A stretch of 64,000 bases of DNA from Streptomyces sp. MNU76 (GTDB taxonomy: Bacteria > Actinomycetota > Actinomycetes > Streptomycetales > Streptomycetaceae), in contig NZ_JAJKLK010000008.1 of the NCBI RefSeq assembly GCF_020982545.1, forward strand, positions 186,001-250,000. Direction: 5' to 3'. The notes beneath the pieces are model-generated. The model worked only from the letters and a program-made list of their open reading frames with translations. It had not been told where the DNA came from and did no database searches. Position numbers and translations under genes: made by a program. Positions within the stretch are counted from its first letter, which is position 1. Each line of letters opens with the position of its first letter. Of the stretch, positions 50,886-58,745 are shown one piece after another.

Positions 50886-51970
50886 AGTCTCTCTTCCGAA
50901 GCGGGGACCTTGAGCGGGTCGGCGACCCTGCCGCACCGCACCCAGCCGACGGCCTCGGCCGCGCCGGGATGGGGGATCTCCATGGGCCGCGCGGCGGCGG
51001 AGGCCGGGTCGAGGCCGTGAGCGGCGGCGAAGTCGTCGTCGAAGACGCTGCCGAGGTAGCGGTGCGGGCCGTCCGGGAAGACGGTGGCGACGACGGCGCC
51101 CGGGTGGACGCGGGCCGCCCAGGCGGCGACGAGCGCGACCGCGCCGGTGCTCCAGCCGCCGCTGACGAAGCTGCCCCGGGCGAGACGACGACAGCTGTCG
51201 ACGGCCTCCGCCGGGCCGACCCAGTGGACCTCGTCGAAGGCGTCGTAGGCGACGTTGCGCGGATGGATGCTGCTGCCGAGGCCGCGCATCAGTCTCGGCC
51301 GGGCCGGCTGGCCGAAGATCGTCGAACCGGTGGAGTCGACGCCGATGAGGCGCAGCGCGGGCCAGTGCCGACGCAGCGGGCCGATGATGCCCGCGCTGTG
51401 GCCGCCGGTGCCGACACTGCACACCAGGACATCCAGGTGATCCAGCTGCACGGCGAGTTCGGCGGCCAGCGAGGCGTATCCAGCCGTGTTGTCGGGGTTG
51501 TTGTACTGGTCGGGCCAGTACGCCCCCGGCAGTACGGCGAGCAGCTCCCGCAGCCGCGCGAGACGCGCCGCCTGCCAGCCGCCCCGAGCCGCCGGACGGT
51601 CCACCAGCTCCAGCCTGACGCCGTGCGAGCGCAGCAACTGCCGCATGGACGGCTCCAGTTCGCTGTCGCCTACCAGCACGACCGGATGGCCGAGGGCCTG
51701 TCCGGCGAAGGCGAGCCCGATGCCGAGCGTGCCGGACGTCGACTCCACCACCGGTGCGCCGGGACGCAGTTCACCGCGGTCCCGGGCGCCCAGCAGCATG
51801 GACACGGCGGCCCGTGCCTTCATCCCGCCCGCCGCGAGCCCTTCGAGCTTCGCCCAGAACCCCGGGTGCGGACCGGGCAGATCCGCGGTGATGCGCGCCA
51901 GCGGGGTGCGTCCGACGAGGGACAGCAGCTCCGGCCGGGCGACGCTGCGCAGGACGGTCGAGGAGGTCAC
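50882..51970 (-). CDS. Cysteine synthase-like PLP enzyme (beta-replacement)
   Basis: A 362-residue fold type II PLP enzyme. The PLP lysine is in GGMKARAAV, the substrate-carboxylate loop is ESTSGTLGIGLA, and the phosphate-binding glycine loop is SVGTGGHSAGI. It resembles CysK/SbnA-type enzymes that replace the side-chain group of O-activated serine with another nucleophile. In metallophore clusters such enzymes make diaminopropionate or aminoethyl-type precursors, a likely role here. It starts in a GTGA overlap with the DUF364 gene and ends in one with the epimerase. Confidence 0.88.
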   Translation of the reverse strand: MTSSTVLRSVARPELLSLVGRTPLARITADLPGPHPGFWAKLEGLAAGGMKARAAVSMLLGARDRGELRPGAPVVESTSGTLGIGLAFAGQALGHPVVLVGDSELEPSMRQLLRSHGVRLELVDRPAARGGWQAARLARLRELLAVLPGAYWPDQYNNPDNTAGYASLAAELAVQLDHLDVLVCSVGTGGHSAGIIGPLRRHWPALRLIGVDSTGSTIFGQPARPRLMRGLGSSIHPRNVAYDAFDEVHWVGPAEAVDSCRRLARGSFVSGGWSTGAVALVAAWAARVHPGAVVATVFPDGPHRYLGSVFDDDFAAAHGLDPASAAARPMEIPHPGAAEAVGWVRCGRVADPLKVPASEERL

Positions 51971-52824
51971 CGGCCGCCTCCCGGTCCGCGGTCGGCCTCG
52001 CCCAGGCGGTAGCGGTGCAGCGTGCCCGCGCCCGCGTCCAGCCAGAAGAAGGGGTACGGCTCCGCGCACACCGCGCTCACCCCGTGCCCGAGGAACCGCG
52101 GCAGCACCGCGCTGCCCGTCTGCGCGAACATCACCAGCTGCTTGTCGTGCGCCAGGGCGTGGCGTCGCAACGGCTCGAAGGTGCCGTTGCTCAGCGTCAT
52201 CCCGGAGACCAGCAGTGCGTCACAGCGTCCGGCCGCGCCGAGCGCGTCGGTGACGACCTCCTCGCCCCACTCCGTGACCCCGCCCTTGAGATCGCACGGC
52301 ACATAGTGGAGCCCCCGTGAACGCAACGCCTCCAGGAGGGAGTTGACGACCCCCACCACGAGCACGCTCGCGCCCGGCGGCAGGTCGAGCAGCTCGACGA
52401 CGGCCCCCGCCCGTGCCCGGGACTTCTCCAGCGACGTACCGGCCGGGAGGGGGAACGGTCGTGCCCCGCTCTCGGGGATGTGCGGGCCGATATGCATCAG
52501 ATACGCGTCCAGCGCGGCCACCCGCACCGGCGCCAGCGGATGGTCCAGGAGCCGGGCGACATCGGCGCCGACACAGTCGTCGATCGCCGCGTCCGGCAAC
52601 GCTCCGGGCTCGACCGCGCAGGACCCCACGGCACCGGCGAGACGCAGACTGAGCACCTCGTTGCGGTAGCCGGTGCCCCGCCCGTCGTGCCGGACGGCCT
52701 GCCGGGTCACGAACGCGACCGCGACGCGCAGCGTGCCCGGGTCCGGGCCGAGCCGACCGGCCCGTGCCCGCTCCAGCAGTTCTTCGTACGTGACCGTGCC
52801 GGCCACCGGCGCGACGGTGCTCAC
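51967..52824 (-). CDS. DUF364 / Rossmann-like protein (putative heavy-metal chelation family)
   Basis: A 285-residue protein with an N-terminal DUF4213-like part (YRNEVLSLRLAGAVGSCAVEPG) and a C-terminal Rossmann-like DUF364 domain (VLVVGVVNSLLEALRSRGLHYVPCDL, then DALLVSGMTLSNGTFEPLRRH). Pfam describes this family as a putative heavy-metal chelation domain; no activity is proven. GTGA overlaps join it to the ATP-grasp gene before and the cysteine-synthase-like gene after. It may handle the metal or act as an unrecognised biosynthetic enzyme. Confidence 0.82.
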   Translation of the reverse strand: MSTVAPVAGTVTYEELLERARAGRLGPDPGTLRVAVAFVTRQAVRHDGRGTGYRNEVLSLRLAGAVGSCAVEPGALPDAAIDDCVGADVARLLDHPLAPVRVAALDAYLMHIGPHIPESGARPFPLPAGTSLEKSRARAGAVVELLDLPPGASVLVVGVVNSLLEALRSRGLHYVPCDLKGGVTEWGEEVVTDALGAAGRCDALLVSGMTLSNGTFEPLRRHALAHDKQLVMFAQTGSAVLPRFLGHGVSAVCAEPYPFFWLDAGAGTLHRYRLGEADRGPGGGR

Positions 52825-54077
52825 CGGATCACCAGCCCGGCGCGCAGCTCGCCCAACAGCGCCTCGACCCGCCCGCGCGCGCCCGGCCCGCCCGGGTCGC
52901 CCGCCATGACATGGCCGAGATACTCGTTGTTGCTGCCGGCCGCTTTGACCTGTCGGCCCGGCTCGGCGAGCTGGACCTCCAACACGTGCTCGGCGCCCGC
53001 GAGTTCACCGCCGTCCAGGGCTTCGAGCGTGCCCGAGGTCTCCGGTACCAGGAAGCCGACGGCCGCGCTGCGCAGGCCGGTCTCCCGCCGCCGCAGGTCG
53101 GGTTCGCGGCCGAGGGCGACCTCCACGGCGGCCGCGGCGAGGTCGATGCCGGTGACATGGCGGACCAGTTCGGTGATGCGGTTCCCGGCGGGCCGGGGGT
53201 TCACCTCGACCACCCGCGGACCGGCCGGGGTCAGCTTGATCTCGGTGTGGGCGACGACGCCGTCGGTCAGCCCGAGCGCCTTGAGCGCCCCCAGCGCGGT
53301 CTGCTCGGCCGCCTCGGTGTCGGCGCCCGTCAGCGCGGCGGGGAACATGTGCCCGGTCTCGATGAACGCGGGCGCCCCGCCGATGCTCTTGTCGGTGACA
53401 CCCACGACGTGCACCGCTCCCGCGTGGGACACGGTCTCGACGCTCACCTCGGGACCGGTCAGCAGCTCTTCGAGGAGGACGGCGGGCACCCGGCGCTGCC
53501 CGCGCGCGTTCAGCGGGAAGTCGGCCAACGACCGCACGGCGGCGGCGAGTTCGGACTCGTCGTCCACCCTGCGCACATACATGCCCGCGCACAGGTCGAC
53601 GGGTTTGACGACCAGCGGATAGCCGATCTCCCGTGCCGCGCGGGCGATGTCGGCCCACTCCTCGTGGAGGGCGAAGCGGGGGCCCGGCACACCGGCGTCG
53701 GCGAGGACCCGGCGGGTGGCGTCCTTGCGGCAGGCGTCCGCCACGGCCTGCGGGCCCGGGCCGGGGAGCCCGAGGTGCCCGGCGATTCGGGCCACCGTCG
53801 GCAGGTAGTAGTCGCAGGACGAGATGACCCCGTCGAAGCCGAACACCGAGTGCAGGCGTTCCGTCTGCGGCAGCAGGGTGTCGAGGTCGTTGGTGTCGGC
53901 CGTGACCACGTTCCGCGCGCCCAGCAGCGGATGGGCCGTGCCCTCGGGGGCCGAGCGCAGGTAGTGGTGCAGGTCCCGGGTGAGGAACGTGAACTCGTGC
54001 CCGCCCTCCCGGATGGCCCGTGGGAGCAGCCTGCTCATCGATCCGACCCAGCTCTCGACCACCAACAGATGAGCCAC
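52821..54077 (-). CDS. ATP-grasp ligase, first gene of the operon
   Basis: A 418-residue ATP-grasp enzyme. The N-terminal preATP domain starts HLLVVESWVGSMSRLL. The ATP-binding lysines are near YPLVVKPVDLCAG, and the metal-binding glutamate/asparagine is in VVEVNPRPAGNRI. It belongs to the carboxylate-amine ligase group that joins amino acids through an acyl phosphate. It probably condenses two amino acids or an amino acid and a diamine to form the operon product. The GTG at 54077 follows AGGGGAG, 84 bases below the predicted -10. Confidence 0.88.
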   Translation of the reverse strand: MAHLLVVESWVGSMSRLLPRAIREGGHEFTFLTRDLHHYLRSAPEGTAHPLLGARNVVTADTNDLDTLLPQTERLHSVFGFDGVISSCDYYLPTVARIAGHLGLPGPGPQAVADACRKDATRRVLADAGVPGPRFALHEEWADIARAAREIGYPLVVKPVDLCAGMYVRRVDDESELAAAVRSLADFPLNARGQRRVPAVLLEELLTGPEVSVETVSHAGAVHVVGVTDKSIGGAPAFIETGHMFPAALTGADTEAAEQTALGALKALGLTDGVVAHTEIKLTPAGPRVVEVNPRPAGNRITELVRHVTGIDLAAAAVEVALGREPDLRRRETGLRSAAVGFLVPETSGTLEALDGGELAGAEHVLEVQLAEPGRQVKAAGSNNEYLGHVMAGDPGGPGARGRVEALLGELRAGLVIR

Positions 54078-54160
54078 AGCTCCCCTTTTCGTGCGGTGCG
54101 TTCAGGCGTCAGGGCAGCCCGACGGCACCTCGACGAGGAGGCGCCCGGCTTGACATGCGC

Positions 54161-54189
54161 ACCTTATCGATAATCGTTTTCATTGTCAT
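54161..54189 (-). promoter_or_regulatory. Promoter with Zur/Fur-like box between -35 and -10
   Basis: On the - strand, ATGACA (54189-54184) and TAAGGT (54166-54161) are spaced 17 bases apart like a sigma-70-type promoter. Between and overlapping them is GACAATGAAAACGATTATC (54187-54169), which matches the classic 19-base Fur box at 15 positions. Its core TGAAAACGATTATCG matches the Streptomyces Zur consensus TGAAAATGATTTTCA at 12 of 15. A repressor bound here would block RNA polymerase. The rest of 54078-54311 shows no gene. Confidence 0.75.
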
Positions 54190-54311
54190 GGGGGAGGGTG
54201 AAGGTGGAAGCGGAGTGGAGGTGGAGGTGGAGAAGGGGCGGGGTCCGCCCGCGCTCACCGGCAGTATCAAGGCGCCGCCTCCCGAAGTCGGCGTGATCCA
54301 AACGACAGGCC

Positions 54312-55568
54312 CTAGCCGATCTGGACCACGCGGGCCCACTCGGGCGGGTTGTCCGGCACATAGTCGGGATCGTCCTCGTTGTACCTGGTGTGTCCGTCGT
54401 GACGGGGGAAGAGGCCGACCACCGTCCGGCACGGCGGCCGGGAGCCGGGCCAGGGCGTCTGGCCGTCGGTGAGGACCACGACGACATCGGGCTTGGGGTG
54501 ACTGCGGAGCGCCTTGGCGAAACCCGCGCACAGGTTCGTCCCGCCGCCGCCCAGCAGCGGGATGCCCTCCGCCCGGCACAGCGGGTGGGCGATCCGGGCC
54601 GCCGCGTCGCACGGGACCACGGTGACGAGGTCACGCCGGCCGCCCACCGCCCGGGAGATCGCGGCGACCTCCAGCAGCGCGCTGCCCAGTTCCGCGTCGC
54701 TGACCGACCCCGAGGTGTCGATGATCACGGAGACATGGGGCGGGCGGCGCCGCAGGCTCGGAAGCACCGTGCCCGGCACACCGGCGGAGCGCCGCGACGG
54801 CCGGCCGTAGCTGTAGTCCTCCCCGGCGCCCGGCGCGGAGGCCGCGGAGCGGACCGCCGCACCCAGCAACGCCCGCCACGGCTGCGGCGGATGGAACGCC
54901 TCCTCCGCCCAGCGCTGCCACCCCTCGGGCGCGGAGCCCGGACGGCCCTTGATGCCCTGGGCCACCCGGAAGCGGACCGCGTCCCGTTCCTGCGGGGTCA
55001 GGCCATGCGCCCCGTCCGGGCCCAGCTCCCACTCCCGCTCCAGGCCGTCGGCGCCGCTGCCGCAGTCCAGCCAAGCCAACTCCAGGGTGGCGGCACCGAG
55101 TTGGAACTGTCGCAGATAGTCCTCCATCAACTGCCCCGTGGGCAGTCTCAGGAACCCCGGTTCGACGACGCCCGCGGGCTTGACCAGTCCGTCGCCGAAG
55201 ATGTCGTCGTTGATCTCGCAGTCGGCGGCGATGTTCATCCGCAGCCGCTCCCCGGGGCCGGTCAGTTCCCGTTCCCTGGCGACCCGGTCGCTGCGCCCGT
55301 GATGGTCCCGCAGCAGATGGGACACCTCGTGCACCCACACCCCGGCCAGCTCCTCCACCGGCGTGCGGTCCACGAAGCCGGGGGAGACGTAGCACCTCCA
55401 GTGCCGGTCCACGGCCATCGTGGGCACCCGCCGGGACTCGACGGTGTGCAGCGCGAACAGGGCGGTCGCCAGATAGGGCCGGGCCCGCGCCGCCTGGAGC
55501 CGGGCGGTGAAGAGCTTGTCGAGGTCGAGGGTGCCTTCGCCGGTGTCGTGCCCGGTGGCCGTGCTCAT
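54312..55568 (-). CDS. DUF2201 metallopeptidase-like / VWA-like protein
   Basis: A 418-residue protein. The N-terminal half has a zinc-protease-like HEVSH (His80, Glu81, His84) within VWVHEVSHLLRDHHGR. The C-terminal third is a VWA-like domain beginning HVSVIIDTSGSVSDAE, with a MIDAS-type DTSGS, then GGGTNLCAGF and VLTDGQTPWP. It pairs with the MoxR ATPase upstream (ATGA overlap), the usual chaperone-like MoxR/VWA arrangement thought to remodel proteins or insert metals. Target unknown. Confidence 0.88.
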   Translation of the reverse strand: MSTATGHDTGEGTLDLDKLFTARLQAARARPYLATALFALHTVESRRVPTMAVDRHWRCYVSPGFVDRTPVEELAGVWVHEVSHLLRDHHGRSDRVARERELTGPGERLRMNIAADCEINDDIFGDGLVKPAGVVEPGFLRLPTGQLMEDYLRQFQLGAATLELAWLDCGSGADGLEREWELGPDGAHGLTPQERDAVRFRVAQGIKGRPGSAPEGWQRWAEEAFHPPQPWRALLGAAVRSAASAPGAGEDYSYGRPSRRSAGVPGTVLPSLRRRPPHVSVIIDTSGSVSDAELGSALLEVAAISRAVGGRRDLVTVVPCDAAARIAHPLCRAEGIPLLGGGGTNLCAGFAKALRSHPKPDVVVVLTDGQTPWPGSRPPCRTVVGLFPRHDGHTRYNEDDPDYVPDNPPEWARVVQIG

Positions 55569-56818
55569 CGGCGCACCTTCGTCGCCGCCTTCGCGCGGGC
55601 CGCCGCCTCGTCCGCCCGGCGGGAGAGGGTGACCACTCCGGCGAGGTTCTCGATCGCCGTCGGAACGTCCCAGTCGTCGCGGCGCAGCGAGGCGAGGGTG
55701 GTGGCGGGGACGACCACCAGATCCGGCGCCCCCGTCTCCAGCGCCCGAACCAGCAGCGCCCACGCCGCGTCCCACCGTGCCTTGTCCGGTCGCGACCGGA
55801 CCGCCGCCACCACCCCGTCGAGCACCGCCTGCCGCAGATCCCCCCGCTGGGGCAGTTCCTCCGCCGTCGGGTCGGCGAGCAGCACCTCGGGGTCGGGGAG
55901 GTCCAGCCGGTCCAGTCCGGCCAGCAGCTCCAACCCCGGCCCGTCGCCCACGGTGCCCCTGACCAGGAGGGACAGCACGTCGCGCGAGACACCGGAGGCG
56001 GTCGCGAACGCGATCAGCCGCAGCGTCATCTCCCAGCTCCGCGGCGACGGCCAGGGCCCGCCGCGCCGGCTCTCGCTGTTGGGCAGCTGATGCACGAGCT
56101 TGGGGCGCGCGGCCAGCAGCGTGCACACCGCGCGCCGCGCGAAGTCCACCGCCTCCGCCAGCCGCTCCGGTGCCAGCCGCGGCAGGGTGGCCCGGGGCCA
56201 GGTTCCCCCGAGCCCCCGTACGACGACCTCGTGGTCGTGCGTCCACTGCAGGTGGACGAACCGGTTGGCCAACGGCGGGCTCAGCTCCCAGCCGTCGGCC
56301 GCCGAGGACCTGGGGTTGGCGGCGGCCACGATCCTTACGTCCGGCGGCAGTTGGAGCGTGCCGATCCTGCGCTCCAGCACCAGCCGCAGCAGCGCGGCCT
56401 GGACGGCGGGCGGCGCCGTCGACAGCTCGTCCAGGAAGAGCAGCCCCCGGCCGGCGCGCACCAGGCGCACCGCCCAGTCCGGCGGAGCCATGGGGACACC
56501 CTGCTCGGCCGGGTCGTCCCCGACGATCGGCAGGCCCGAGAAGTCGGACGGCTCGTGCACGCTGGCGATCACGGTCGTCAGCGGAAGATCGAGGGAGGCG
56601 GCGAGCTGGGTCAGCGCCGCGGTCTTGCCGATGCCCGGTTCACCCCACAGCAGTACGGGCAGGTCCGCGGCGACGGCCAGGGTCAGCGCCTCCAGCTGGA
56701 TGTCGGGGCGCGGTTCGGTGGACGTGGTGCGCAACATGCTCAACAGGTCGGCGGCCACGTCGAGTTGGGAGAGCGGGTCGGCGTCGGAGGGCAGGGCGAA
56801 CGGAGTGCGTGTGGGCAT
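55565..56818 (-). CDS. MoxR-type AAA ATPase
   Basis: A 417-residue AAA+ ATPase: Walker A LLWGEPGIGKTA (residues ~57-68), Walker B GLLFLDELSTAP, sensor 1 VRIVAAANP, and an arginine-finger region ANRFVHLQW. MoxR ATPases act with VWA partners to mature or activate other proteins; the partner gene overlaps it by ATGA. The C-terminal ~100 residues are helical and family-specific. The ATG at 56818 gives a normal length. Confidence 0.9.
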   Translation of the reverse strand: MPTRTPFALPSDADPLSQLDVAADLLSMLRTTSTEPRPDIQLEALTLAVAADLPVLLWGEPGIGKTAALTQLAASLDLPLTTVIASVHEPSDFSGLPIVGDDPAEQGVPMAPPDWAVRLVRAGRGLLFLDELSTAPPAVQAALLRLVLERRIGTLQLPPDVRIVAAANPRSSAADGWELSPPLANRFVHLQWTHDHEVVVRGLGGTWPRATLPRLAPERLAEAVDFARRAVCTLLAARPKLVHQLPNSESRRGGPWPSPRSWEMTLRLIAFATASGVSRDVLSLLVRGTVGDGPGLELLAGLDRLDLPDPEVLLADPTAEELPQRGDLRQAVLDGVVAAVRSRPDKARWDAAWALLVRALETGAPDLVVVPATTLASLRRDDWDVPTAIENLAGVVTLSRRADEAAARAKAATKVRR

Positions 56819-56859
56819 GTGGGATCACCTTGGGGTGTAGAGGGCTGAAGCCGAACGCA

Positions 56860-57014
56860 CGCGGTCGCAGGCGCGCGAGGGGTGTGGTCGCAGGCGTGCG
56901 AGGTGGCTGATCAGAGCGTGCGAGACGGGTGTTCAGGGCTGAGAAGCGTCCGAGGTGGACGGTCGGAGGCGCGCGAGATGTGTGGTCGGGGGGTGTGCGA
57001 GGTGGTCGGTCAGA
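56860..57014. repeat. Imperfect tandem GCG(T/C)GCGAGGTG repeats
   Basis: About six imperfect copies of a GCGTGCGAGGTG/GGTCGGAGG-type unit lie in the gap between the MoxR gene and the next gene of the group. Spacing is irregular at 25-35 bases. The repeats do not encode a credible protein. Confidence 0.55.
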
Positions 57015-58506
57015 AGAAGGTCGCCACGCGGGGGCGGCGCCGGCGGGACGGTCGACGGCCGACGTTGGAGCGGACCCGGCCGGAGAGGGGTTCGGCGAGA
57101 CCGGCCCGGTACAGGCCGTAGGCGATCCGCCGGCGCGCCGCGGACTCCAGCTCCTCCCGCAGCGGGCCGTCGCGCAGGACCGCCTCGGGGCCCAGCAGCC
57201 CTTCGACGACGGCCAGTGCCCCGGCGACGTCCCCGTGGTCCAGCCGCTCGCGTACGCCGGACAGACAGTCCGGACGGCGATGCGCCTCGTCGATGGCCCG
57301 CAGGCAGGGGAGCGGAGTGCCGGTCAGCGCGACCAGCAGTTCCTCACGCCGGAGTTCGTCCGGGTCGTGGTCGAGTGCCACCAGCACGCCGTCGACCAGA
57401 CCGATCCGGTGCCGCTCTCCCCGGCACTCCACGGTCCGCGGCTGCCCCGCCCGGTCCGGCGCCTCGGCCGGACCCGACGGCACATGGTCCGGTACCAGCG
57501 CCGACGCGACCAGCGGATGCAGCCGATGGGCGTCGAGCGCACCGGTACGGAGCAGTTCCAGATCGGGCAGGACCCAGGTCGCGGCGTCGGGCAGCACCGG
57601 CAGCGCGCCGAGGGCACCGCCGTCACCGGACGCGGCCGTGAGCCGTGGCGCGGGTGGCGGGGTGTCGTCGTCCGCCTCCGCGTGGGCGTCCTCGCCCGGG
57701 GCCCGGTCCGTACCGGCATCCGGGCCCAGGTCCAGGACGAGCCGCCGTCGGGCGCCGCACCGTACGAGCACGGAGCCGGTGGACCGCCCCTCGGCGCGCA
57801 GCACGATCGCCGCTTCCGCCGCCCACCGCTCGACGGCACAACCCTGCTCCGCCGCCCACGCCCACAACTCGTCCGAGGCCGTCGGAAGAGGCAGTGGCGG
57901 GTGCGAGGGCGAGGGCGAGTGGGGGTGGTCCGCCGGTGGTGCCCCCTCGCCCGTGGGTCGATCCGCTCCCGAACGGCCCCGCAGCTCACCGGCCCTGCGC
58001 GCGTCCCAGAGATGGCGGTGCAGATCGAACCGATGGCGACGGCTGGGCCGTGGATGGGGATGGCCACGGGCCTCGGGCCCGGACCCCTCCCACAGCGCGA
58101 GACCGATCCGCTGGCCGGCGTCGGCCCACGCGGGCGGAGTACGGGCCACCAGATGCACCGGCCCCGAGCCGGCACCCCCGGCCGTCCGGTACCGGGCGAG
58201 GGTGAGGGTCAGGCCCGGTCGCAGCAGCCCGTCGGGAGCGATCCTCGGCATGTGCCAACGCAGCAGGTCCGGTGCCAAGTGCCGTAGGTCCGAACGGACT
58301 TGGGACGCCAGCTCCGAGCCGTGACGGGCTGCCAGGGAACGCAGGTCGAGATCGATGTCGACGGCCGCGGCGGCACATGCGCCGGCCCAGTCGCCGACGG
58401 CACGGCGAGCGGCCGCGGTCTCGATCATGGAGGGTGGCACGGCGAACTCACGCACGCGCAACCAGAAGGAAAGCCGGGGATCCCCGTTCGCTGCATCGGT
58501 GAGCAT
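57010..58506 (-). CDS. Uncharacterised protein linked to the MoxR/VWA pair
   Basis: A ~498-residue soluble protein rich in Arg, Ala and Leu. No catalytic motif is visible. It has a long Pro/His/Ser-rich stretch near residues 150-210 and an acidic segment near 280. Its position upstream of MoxR/VWA genes suggests it is part of that system. I chose the ATG at 58506, where AAGG lies 9 bases before; a GTG at 58512 is an alternative. Confidence 0.7.
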   Translation of the reverse strand: MLTDAANGDPRLSFWLRVREFAVPPSMIETAAARRAVGDWAGACAAAAVDIDLDLRSLAARHGSELASQVRSDLRHLAPDLLRWHMPRIAPDGLLRPGLTLTLARYRTAGGAGSGPVHLVARTPPAWADAGQRIGLALWEGSGPEARGHPHPRPSRRHRFDLHRHLWDARRAGELRGRSGADRPTGEGAPPADHPHSPSPSHPPLPLPTASDELWAWAAEQGCAVERWAAEAAIVLRAEGRSTGSVLVRCGARRRLVLDLGPDAGTDRAPGEDAHAEADDDTPPPAPRLTAASGDGGALGALPVLPDAATWVLPDLELLRTGALDAHRLHPLVASALVPDHVPSGPAEAPDRAGQPRTVECRGERHRIGLVDGVLVALDHDPDELRREELLVALTGTPLPCLRAIDEAHRRPDCLSGVRERLDHGDVAGALAVVEGLLGPEAVLRDGPLREELESAARRRIAYGLYRAGLAEPLSGRVRSNVGRRPSRRRRPRVATFF

Positions 58507-58745
58507 CAGCACTCACCTTGCGCGGACGGAACCCCCGATCTGCTGAGGGAACGAGTAGTCATCGCGGGGATGGTAACGCCACACCTCCCGCTCCCGCACC
58601 TGTCTTTCGACCCGGGTGTGCGCGCCCGAGGCCACCGAGCCCGAGTGGTGCGGGCCAGGGCACCGGCGTACGGTCGAACAGTGACCGCGGCGGTGGACGC
58701 GCTCGCGCACCGCACCCTGCTTCAGCGACGCCTTTGCGACACGTC

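Noticed and set aside
56860..57014. The GCGTGCGAGG repeats as a CRISPR array
   Set aside because: Units are too short, diverged and irregularly spaced, with no unique spacers and no cas genes.
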